DNA from: Clostridia bacterium
Lineage (GTDB): Bacteria; Bacillota; Clostridia; Oscillospirales; CAG-382
Assembly (NCBI GenBank): GCA_017938055.1
Contig: JAGBCG010000061.1
Coordinates: 1 to 6,120 of the forward strand
DNA length: 6,120 nt
Reading direction: 5' to 3'
Shown: positions 1-5,185 of the stretch, in pieces
Layout: the number at the start of each line of letters is the position of its first letter
Position numbering within the stretch: the first letter of the stretch is position 1
The notes under the pieces: generated by a model
Told to the model about the DNA's origin: nothing
What the model saw: only the letters and a program-made list of their open reading frames with translations
The model's database searches: none
Program-made: the position numbers and the translations under genes

Positions 1-41
1 GAGAGGGCGATTCGGGTGTTACTGTTGTGACGCTGAAATAG
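1..41 (+). CDS. 3' end of an unidentified upstream gene (partial)
   Basis: Reading from base 3, twelve codons give EGDSGVTVVTLK followed by a TAG stop at 39-41; bases 1-2 would belong to the preceding codon. The alternating hydrophobic/polar composition looks like a C-terminal beta strand, and AT-rich non-coding sequence with a promoter follows. The other two forward frames either stop at 28-30 or read on into obviously non-coding sequence. Too little is present to identify a family, and a chance open frame of this length cannot be excluded. Confidence 0.35.
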   Translation, partial: EGDSGVTVVTLK

Positions 42-115
42 AATGTATTATATTAATAAAGTGCTGATTTAAGCACAATCAAGCAATTATTTCAGGTTTT
101 GATTAATAATGTCTA

Positions 116-144
116 TTGACAAAGCAAAAACTTTGTGATATAAT
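116..144 (+). promoter_or_regulatory. Sigma-A promoter of the hydrogenase-maturation operon
   Basis: A perfect -35 box TTGACA (116-121) is separated by exactly 17 bp from a perfect -10 box TATAAT (139-144). A TG dinucleotide at 136-137 adds an extended -10 element (TGnTATAAT). Transcription should begin near 151, giving a leader of about 130 nt before the first start codon. A promoter this strong needs negative control to be tunable, which fits the Rex-like palindrome and the attenuator found here. Confidence 0.85.
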
Positions 145-150
145 TAACAA
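133..150 (+). promoter_or_regulatory. Putative Rex operator overlapping the -10 box
   Basis: The 18-bp sequence TTGTGATATAATTAACAA closely resembles the Rex consensus known from Clostridia and Bacilli, TTGTTAANNNNTTAACAA. The right half-site TTAACAA is exact. The left half-site TTGTGAT differs at two positions, one of which (G at the fifth base) is common in Bacillus Rex sites. The -10 box occupies its centre, so bound repressor would block RNA polymerase. Rex is the NADH/NAD+-sensing repressor of fermentation and hydrogenase genes in many anaerobes, which suits a hydrogenase-maturation operon. The motif match is seen; binding is inferred, and part of the match comes from the TATAAT box itself. 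Confidence 0.55.
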
Positions 151-194
151 TACAAAAAGTACTCCGACCTGAAGACGTAAAAACTCTGACAGCA

Positions 195-242
195 GGATGC
201 GAAAAATAGTTTGATAATAGGTTAGCTATATTTTCTGCATTC
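195..242 (+). promoter_or_regulatory. Putative antiterminator hairpin
   Basis: Bases 195-209 pair with 226-242 to give 15 base pairs, one of them a G-U wobble (196 with 241). The stem is interrupted only by single-base bulges at A230 and T236, and the loop is about 16 nt (210-225). Forming it occupies 233-242, the 5' arm of the downstream terminator, so the two structures exclude each other. Pairing was worked out by hand, without an energy calculation. Confidence 0.5.
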
Positions 243-271
243 GTAAAAAGTCGGATGCAGAATTTTTATTT
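233..271 (+). terminator. Intrinsic terminator inside the leader (attenuator)
   Basis: Arm 233-243 (TTCTGCATTCG) pairs with 252-262 (CGGATGCAGAA) through 11 base pairs, one a T-G wobble, around an 8-nt loop. The tract TTTTTATTT follows directly (263-271). This is a textbook rho-independent terminator, yet it lies downstream of the operon promoter and ends exactly where the ribosome binding site of the first gene starts. It is therefore more likely a regulated stop than the end of an upstream transcript, though it could also serve that second purpose. Confidence 0.7.
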
Positions 272-277
272 AGGAGG
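272..277 (+). promoter_or_regulatory. Ribosome binding site fixing the start at 282
   Basis: AGGAGG lies 4 nt upstream of the ATG at 282-284. It decides the start of the TM1266-family gene. An in-frame ATG 27 nt earlier (255) falls inside the 3' arm of the attenuator hairpin, has no Shine-Dalgarno sequence and would place this AGGAGG inside the coding region. Confidence 0.85.
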
Positions 278-281
278 AAAA

Positions 282-539
282 ATGGAAACAAGAGTTGCTG
301 TAATGGCTATTATTGTCACTTGTCCCGACTCTGTAGAGGACTTGAACACTTTACTTCATGAGTACAGGAACTACATTATTGGCAGAATGGGCATTCCCTA
401 CCGTGAAAAGAATATAAATGTAATGTCGGTTGCAATGGATGCACCGCAGGATGTTATTTCCACGCTCTCGGGAAAAATTGGAAAGCTTTCAGGGATTACC
501 GTTAAAACCGCCTATTCCAACGTGATTACAAATGAGTAA
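282..539 (+). CDS. TM1266-family iron-only hydrogenase system putative regulator
   Basis: This 85-residue cytoplasmic protein starts METRVAVMAIIV. It matches the small single-domain family typified by Thermotoga maritima TM1266, which has an ACT/NikR-C-like beta-alpha-beta fold and is repeatedly found beside [FeFe]-hydrogenase maturation genes. Recognisable family features are the first strand (R-V-A-V-M-A-I-I-V), the central RMGIPYREKNINVMSV stretch and the C-terminal LSGKIGKLSGITVKTAYSN segment that forms the last helix and strand. The N-terminus has no DNA-binding domain, so any regulatory role would be through ligand binding or protein contacts; none is established. The start at 282 is chosen for its AGGAGG. 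It is first in the operon, and its stop overlaps the start of hydE by 8 nt, implying coupled synthesis. Family assignment is confident; function is inferred from context only. Confidence 0.85.
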   Translation: METRVAVMAIIVTCPDSVEDLNTLLHEYRNYIIGRMGIPYREKNINVMSVAMDAPQDVISTLSGKIGKLSGITVKTAYSNVITNE

Positions 540-1584
540 AACAGTTAAAAATCTTATAGACAAATTAAATATTCAAAAAACTCTGTCACCTGATGAATAC
601 CACACACTTGTTAATGAGTTTGACAAGGATGATTTATCTTATGCAAAAGAGCTTGCCGTTGGTATACGTAAGTCTGTGTACGGAACCTCAGTGTTTATCC
701 GAGGACTTATTGAAATAACCAATTATTGTAAAAACGGTTGTTTATACTGCGGTATCAACAGAGCTAACAAAAACTGCAGTCGGTACAGGCTTTCTAAAGA
801 AGAAATTTTGTCCTGTTGTGAATACGGATACGAGCTTGGTTTTCGTACCTTTGTTATGCAGGGCGGTGAGGACAATCATTTTACAGACGAAGTTGTGTGT
901 GATATTGTTAGTGAAATTAAGAGCAGATATCCTGACTGTGCTGTAACGCTTTCTCTGGGTGAAAGAAGCTATGAAAGCTACAAGGCTCTATATGATTCGG
1001 GTGCTGACAGATATTTGCTTCGTCATGAAACGGCTGACAGTGAGCATTATTCAAAGCTTCATCCGTCAGACCTGACGCTTGAAAACAGGATGGAGTGCCT
1101 TTATAACCTAAAAAGAATAGGCTTTCAGACTGGCTGCGGTATTATGGTAGGCTCACCTTACCAGACAAGCGTGCATATTGCCAAGGATTTAAAGTTTATT
1201 GAAGAATTTGACCCACAAATGTGCGGAATCGGTCCTTTTTTACCACATAAGGATACGGTGTTTGCAGATTTTGACAAAGGCTCTTTTGATTTGACACTAT
1301 TTCTTTTGTCAATCATCCGCATAATGAAGCCGAGAATATTGCTTCCCTCAACTACTGCCCTTGGAACTTTACGGGAGGGCGGCAGAGAAATGGGAATTTT
1401 GCATGGTGCAAATGTAATAATGCCCAACCTATCCCCCGAAACTGCAAAAGACAAATACATGCTCTACGACAATAAATTAAGAACAGGTCTTGAAAGTGCA
1501 AAGGCACTTGAGAGTCTTAAAAAACAAATTTCCTCCATTGGCTACAACATTGTAACTGACAGAGGAGATTATAAACGAAATTAA
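532..1584 (+). CDS. hydE: [FeFe]-hydrogenase H-cluster radical SAM maturase HydE
   Basis: A 350-residue radical-SAM TIM-barrel enzyme of the BioB/HydE/PylB group, close to the usual HydE length. The CX3CX2C motif that binds the catalytic [4Fe-4S] cluster is C66, C70 and C73 in ITNYCKNGCLYCGINR. The SAM-contacting GGED follows at 111-114. Later family landmarks include GIMVGSPYQT, CGIGPFLPHKDT and GANVIMPNLSP. In the current model HydE takes the Fe(CO)2(CN) synthon made by HydG and turns it into a precursor of the diiron subcluster that HydF carries to the hydrogenase. The optional second Fe-S site near the C-terminus is absent: no cysteine occurs in the last 110 or so residues. There is no convincing Shine-Dalgarno before the ATG, which lies in an ATGAGTAA overlap with the previous gene, so translation is probably coupled. 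HydE is distinguished from BioB and PylB by hydG next door and by the GANVIMPN region. Confidence 0.95.
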   Translation: MSKTVKNLIDKLNIQKTLSPDEYHTLVNEFDKDDLSYAKELAVGIRKSVYGTSVFIRGLIEITNYCKNGCLYCGINRANKNCSRYRLSKEEILSCCEYGYELGFRTFVMQGGEDNHFTDEVVCDIVSEIKSRYPDCAVTLSLGERSYESYKALYDSGADRYLLRHETADSEHYSKLHPSDLTLENRMECLYNLKRIGFQTGCGIMVGSPYQTSVHIAKDLKFIEEFDPQMCGIGPFLPHKDTVFADFDKGSFDLTLFLLSIIRIMKPRILLPSTTALGTLREGGREMGILHGANVIMPNLSPETAKDKYMLYDNKLRTGLESAKALESLKKQISSIGYNIVTDRGDYKRN

Positions 1585-1631
1585 TCTGACAGAAAGATAA
1601 ACTTATCTGACTTCAAGAAAGGAAAATAATT

Positions 1632-3080
1632 ATGGCTGAATTTAATTTAAAATCTCTAAAGGCTGAGGAATTCATAAATCACGAGGAAATTCTTGAAACA
1701 CTTGAATATGCTGAAGCCAACAAGCACAACGCAGAGCTTATTGAAGCGATTCTTGAAAAAGCAAAACCAAAGCGTGATGAAGCAGGGACACATTCCGTAG
1801 GTCTTACTCACAGAGAAGCATCCGTTCTTCTTGCTTGCGACATTCCGGAGCTTAATGAAAAAATGTTTGCATTAGCAAAGCAAATTAAGCAGGACTTTTA
1901 CGGCAACAGAATTGTTATGTTTGCACCTCTCTATCTTTCCAACTACTGTGTGAATGGCTGTACATATTGCCCGTATCATTATCAGAATAAGAATATCTGC
2001 CGTAAAAAGCTAACGCAAGAGGAAATTGAAAAGGAAGTAATTGCACTTCAGGACATGGGCCACAAGCGTCTTGCTATTGAAGCGGGTGAAGACCCTGTTA
2101 ACAATCCCATAGAGTACATTCTTGAAAGCATAGATACCATTTATAAGGTTAAGCACAAGAACGGTGCAATCCGCAGAGTAAATGTAAATATTGCCGCAAC
2201 AACTGTAGAAAACTACAGAAAGCTGAAAGATGCGGGAATTGGTACATATATTCTTTTTCAGGAAACATACCACAAGGAAAGCTATGAAAAGCTCCATCCC
2301 ACAGGTCCAAAGCATAACTACGCTTACCACACGGAAGCTATGGACAGAGCTATGGAGGGCGGAATTGATGACGTTGGACTTGGCGTTCTGTTCGGTCTTG
2401 AGCTTTACAAGTATGAATTTGCAGGTCTTATAATGCACGCAGAGCACCTTGAAGCAGTTCACGGTGTAGGCCCTCACACAATAAGCGTTCCTCGTCTTAA
2501 GAGAGCTGATGACATTGACCCATCAAAGTTTGACAATGGTATTTCAGACGAAATATTCAAGAAGATTATTGCCTGCATCAGAATCGCAGTTCCCTACACA
2601 GGTATGATTATTTCAACTCGTGAAAGTGCAAAGGTAAGAGGCGAAGCTTTGGAGTTGGGCATTTCCCAGATAAGCGGTGCTTCACGTACCTCTGTTGGCG
2701 GTTACACAGAAAAGGAAAGACCTCATGATTCTGAGCAGTTTGATGTATCTGACCAGAGAACGCTTGATGAGGTTGTTGGCTGGCTTATGGAAATGGGACA
2801 TATTCCCTCTTTCTGCACAGCATGTTATCGTGAAGGAAGAACAGGCGACAGATTTATGAGTCTTTGCAAAACAGGACAGATTTTAAACTGCTGTCATCCA
2901 AATGCCCTTATGACTCTTGCAGAGTTTCTTGAGGACTACGCTTCACCACACACCAAAGAGCTTGGTTATGCAATGATAGAAAAGGAACTTGGAAACATTC
3001 CAAAGGAAAAAGTAAGAGAAATTGCAAAGAGCAATATTGATGCAATAAGAAACAACAACAAGCGTGATTTCAGATTCTGA
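1632..3080 (+). CDS. hydG: [FeFe]-hydrogenase H-cluster radical SAM maturase HydG (tyrosine lyase)
   Basis: A 482-residue protein related to ThiH, full length for HydG. It cleaves tyrosine by SAM-derived radical chemistry to p-cresol and dehydroglycine, then converts the latter to CO and cyanide on a second cluster, releasing an Fe(CO)2(CN) synthon. The radical-SAM cluster ligands C106, C110 and C113 lie in SNYCVNGCTYCPYHYQNK, with the AGED SAM motif at 151-154. The HydG-specific C-terminal CX2CX22C site is complete: C395, C398 and C421 (FCTACYREGRTGDRF through NCCHPNAL). ThiH lacks this extension, so HydG is the firm choice. His282 in VGPHTISVPR probably corresponds to the histidine that binds the dangler iron. 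AAAGGA (1618-1623) lies 8 nt before the ATG, and the gene follows hydE by 47 nt with no promoter between them. It is the last gene of the operon. Confidence 0.97.
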   Translation: MAEFNLKSLKAEEFINHEEILETLEYAEANKHNAELIEAILEKAKPKRDEAGTHSVGLTHREASVLLACDIPELNEKMFALAKQIKQDFYGNRIVMFAPLYLSNYCVNGCTYCPYHYQNKNICRKKLTQEEIEKEVIALQDMGHKRLAIEAGEDPVNNPIEYILESIDTIYKVKHKNGAIRRVNVNIAATTVENYRKLKDAGIGTYILFQETYHKESYEKLHPTGPKHNYAYHTEAMDRAMEGGIDDVGLGVLFGLELYKYEFAGLIMHAEHLEAVHGVGPHTISVPRLKRADDIDPSKFDNGISDEIFKKIIACIRIAVPYTGMIISTRESAKVRGEALELGISQISGASRTSVGGYTEKERPHDSEQFDVSDQRTLDEVVGWLMEMGHIPSFCTACYREGRTGDRFMSLCKTGQILNCCHPNALMTLAEFLEDYASPHTKELGYAMIEKELGNIPKEKVREIAKSNIDAIRNNNKRDFRF

Positions 3081-3084
3081 TTTT

Positions 3085-3130
3085 ACAGAGCTTCAGGCTA
3101 TTATTTGCCTGAGGCTCTTATTAATTTCAT
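3085..3130 (+). terminator. Intrinsic terminator after hydG
   Basis: Arm AGAGCTTCAGGC (3087-3098) pairs with GCCTGAGGCTCT (3107-3118) through 12 base pairs, one a T-G wobble, around an 8-nt loop. The tract that follows, TATTAATTT, is T-rich but interrupted, so termination may be incomplete. It separates the maturation operon from the mutL promoter 36 nt downstream. Confidence 0.8.
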
Positions 3131-3153
3131 CGTCAGATTTATACTGCTCAGCC

Positions 3154-3182
3154 TTGACAAAGGTTTTGAATTTTGATATAAT
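3154..3182 (+). promoter_or_regulatory. Sigma-A promoter of mutL-tgt
   Basis: Perfect TTGACA (3154-3159), a 17-bp spacer and perfect TATAAT (3177-3182), again with a TG extended -10 element (3174-3175). Predicted transcription start is near 3189, leaving a short leader of about 19 nt. The Rex-like palindrome seen at the first promoter is not repeated here, which fits constitutive housekeeping expression. Confidence 0.85.
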
Positions 3183-3207
3183 ACAATAGTTAAAAGAGGG
3201 TGAGAAA

Positions 3208-5166
3208 ATGGGAATTATTAACGTACTTGATAAGCAGACTGCTAATCTGATTGCTGCAGGAGAGGTTGTTGAAAGACCATCCTCTGCAATAAAGGAAATG
3301 CTTGAAAACTGTGCAGACGCAGGTGCTACAACAATAACTGTGGAAATTAAAAACGGCGGCACAACGTATATTCGTGTAACCGATGATGGCTGTGGTATGA
3401 TTCGTGATGACGTACCAAAGTGTATTATGCGTCATGCAACCAGTAAGATAAGAACAGAATCTGACCTTGAAGCTATTGGTACATTTGGTTTCAGAGGTGA
3501 AGCTCTTGCAGCTATTTCCTCAGTTGCAAAGGTACGTATTCTCACTAAAAGCGACCAGGAGCAAGCAGGCACTCTCTTTGAATGTAATTTTGGTGAACAG
3601 GTTTTACTTGAGGATGCCGGATGTCCCAAGGGAACGACAATAACTGTAGAAAATATTTTTGAAAACGTACCTGCAAGACGAAAATTTCTTAAAAAAGACT
3701 CAACTGAGGCTTTATCCGTGGGTGCAACCTGTGAAAAATTTGCTCTTTCAAGACCGGATATTGCATTAACTTTTATTTCAGACAATAACATTAAAATGCA
3801 AACCCCGGGTGACGGTGATTTAAAGAGTGCTGTATATGCTTGTCTTGGCCGTGAATTTGCATCAATGCTCTTCCCTGTTGATTACACTCTTGACAACATT
3901 CGTATTCATGGTTTTATCGCAAAGCCTGAGTTTTCACGTCCAAACAGAAATATGCAGAATTTCTTCGTAAACAACCGCTATATTCGTTCACGTACAATGA
4001 TGGCGGCACTTGAGGAGGGATTTCGTGGTTTTTGTCCCACTGGTAAATTCCCTGCATGTGTACTTTTCTGCGATATTGATTTAAGGCTTGTTGATATTAA
4101 TGTACATCCTGCGAAGCTTGAAATTAAGTTTTCTGATGAACGAAGAGTGTTTGACAGTATTTATTTTTCTGTAAAAAATGCTCTTTCGACTGCTGTAAGG
4201 TTTTCAGGCTTTACCGAGGATGACTCCCCTGCCTTTCCCGAGGTTAACAAACAAGACACTAATGAAGTAAAAGCTGATGTAAATAGTGATATAAAAATCA
4301 AAGTGTCCTCTTCGGAAGAACGCAAGGAAAGTAAATCTAATTTAAAACCTGTTGTTACAAAAAAAACGGAAGCTGACATTAGGACAGAGACAGCAAACAA
4401 AGCTCCCGAAAAAACACTTGATTTTCTTAATGATGTTTATGACATACCACAAAAGCAGAAATTATCAGCGATTGATAACAGTACCGTCAATAAATCTCAG
4501 CAAGAAAAAACCAAACACGACGAAAGCGAAAATCCGTCGTCTTTTCAACAGAGCATTACTCCCATAAAACAAGAGGAAATAATTTCGTCAAAGCAGCTAT
4601 CTAAGCCTATATATATCGGCGAAGCGTTTGACACCTACATTGTATGTCAGCACAGGCAAAGTCTGTACATCATAGACAAGCACGCCGCACATGAGCGAAT
4701 TATCTATGAGAAACTAAAATCAAACGACTATGAGAATGGCTCACAGTACCTTTTGGAACCCCTTAGCGTTATCCTCACACCAAAGGAAGCACAGGCTGCT
4801 ATTGACAACAAGAAGTATTTTGAAAAAATAGGCTTTGAGTATGATGATTTCGGTATGAATACAGTTATTATCCGTTCTCTGCCAACTCCTATTGCACAAC
4901 AGGATGCTGCAGATGTTTTTACGTTCCTTACAGGTAAGCTTGCAGAAGGTAATACAAGAAGTGCCGGTGAAATATTTGACAGAGCACTCTTTACAGCAGC
5001 TTGCCGTGCAGCAATAAAGGGCAAAGATAAGTATACTGATATGGATAATAAGTATATTATTGAAGAAATATTTTCCAATGAAGCTGTACTCTATTGTCCG
5101 CACGGACGGCCGGTTATTTACGAATTAACAAAGCAAAAGCTTGATAAAATTTTTGACAGACTATAG
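3208..5166 (+). CDS. mutL: DNA mismatch repair protein MutL (endonuclease type)
   Basis: A 652-residue MutL, normal for the family. It acts after MutS finds a mismatch. The N-terminal GHKL ATPase (about 1-330) shows catalytic E30 and Mg-binding N34 in KEMLENCADAGAT, the ATP-binding DDGCGM at 59-64 and the family signature GFRGEAL at 94-100. Residues about 335-465 are a charged, low-complexity linker. The C-terminal dimerisation and nicking domain keeps the metal-binding motif as DKHAAHERIIYE (490-501, with Lys for the usual Gln), plus ACR (598-600) and CPHGRPV (630-636). It is therefore predicted to nick DNA itself, as expected in bacteria without MutH. QYLLEP (513-518) aligns with the beta-clamp-binding QEMIVP of Bacillus subtilis MutL. 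GAGGGTG (3196-3202) is the ribosome binding site. The gene has its own promoter, and mutS, its usual partner, is not adjacent upstream. Confidence 0.97.
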   Translation: MGIINVLDKQTANLIAAGEVVERPSSAIKEMLENCADAGATTITVEIKNGGTTYIRVTDDGCGMIRDDVPKCIMRHATSKIRTESDLEAIGTFGFRGEALAAISSVAKVRILTKSDQEQAGTLFECNFGEQVLLEDAGCPKGTTITVENIFENVPARRKFLKKDSTEALSVGATCEKFALSRPDIALTFISDNNIKMQTPGDGDLKSAVYACLGREFASMLFPVDYTLDNIRIHGFIAKPEFSRPNRNMQNFFVNNRYIRSRTMMAALEEGFRGFCPTGKFPACVLFCDIDLRLVDINVHPAKLEIKFSDERRVFDSIYFSVKNALSTAVRFSGFTEDDSPAFPEVNKQDTNEVKADVNSDIKIKVSSSEERKESKSNLKPVVTKKTEADIRTETANKAPEKTLDFLNDVYDIPQKQKLSAIDNSTVNKSQQEKTKHDESENPSSFQQSITPIKQEEIISSKQLSKPIYIGEAFDTYIVCQHRQSLYIIDKHAAHERIIYEKLKSNDYENGSQYLLEPLSVILTPKEAQAAIDNKKYFEKIGFEYDDFGMNTVIIRSLPTPIAQQDAADVFTFLTGKLAEGNTRSAGEIFDRALFTAACRAAIKGKDKYTDMDNKYIIEEIFSNEAVLYCPHGRPVIYELTKQKLDKIFDRL

Positions 5167-5185
5167 TAATGAAAGGTAATATATA

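Larger units (their letters stand above)
151..271 (+). promoter_or_regulatory. Structured 5' leader, putative transcription attenuator or riboswitch
   Basis: The leader between the predicted transcription start and the ribosome binding site can form two mutually exclusive hairpins. One is an intrinsic terminator (233-262 plus a T tract). The other is a 15-bp antiterminator (195-209 with 226-242) that takes over the 5' arm of the terminator. The hexamer GGATGC occurs at 195-200 (as GGATGC) and again at 253-258, and both copies compete for GCATTC at 237-242. This is the architecture of riboswitches and protein-controlled attenuators. The 5' part, about 151-194, would be the sensor; it includes a possible 4-bp helix CCTG (168-171) with CAGG (193-196), which would sequester part of the antiterminator. 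I recognise no known riboswitch consensus in it, so the signal is unknown. Confidence 0.55.

Noticed and set aside
61..76. Small hairpin GTGCT/AGCAC as a terminator for the upstream gene.
   Set aside because: The stem is only 5 bp and no T tract follows. It is too weak to call; termination of the upstream gene may instead use the leader terminator.
77..104. Inverted repeat AATCAA/TTGATT with a 16-bp gap, upstream of the first promoter, as an activator site.
   Set aside because: Only the outer six bases match, in AT-rich sequence where this is expected by chance. The position would suit an activator but nothing else supports it.
197..214. Five-codon leader ORF (ATG CGA AAA ATA GTT TGA) that could act as an attenuation peptide.
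   Set aside because: AGG abuts the ATG with no spacing, so there is no usable Shine-Dalgarno, and the codons show no run of any one amino acid.
255..281. Longer start for the TM1266-family gene (nine extra residues from the ATG at 255).
   Set aside because: That ATG is inside the 3' arm of the attenuator hairpin, has no ribosome binding site, and the added residues would be encoded by the T tract and the AGGAGG itself.
1585..1611. Repeated TCTGAC (1585-1590 and 1606-1611), also present in the leader at 185-190, and a tiny AGATA/TATCT hairpin between hydE and hydG.
   Set aside because: The repeats are short, the hairpin has only 5 AT-rich base pairs, and no T tract or promoter follows. Chance is the simplest explanation.
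2010..2477. 155-codon open frame on the minus strand opposite hydG, and similar antisense frames opposite mutL and hydE.
   Set aside because: They overlap strongly conserved coding sequence and give biased, unlikely protein compositions.
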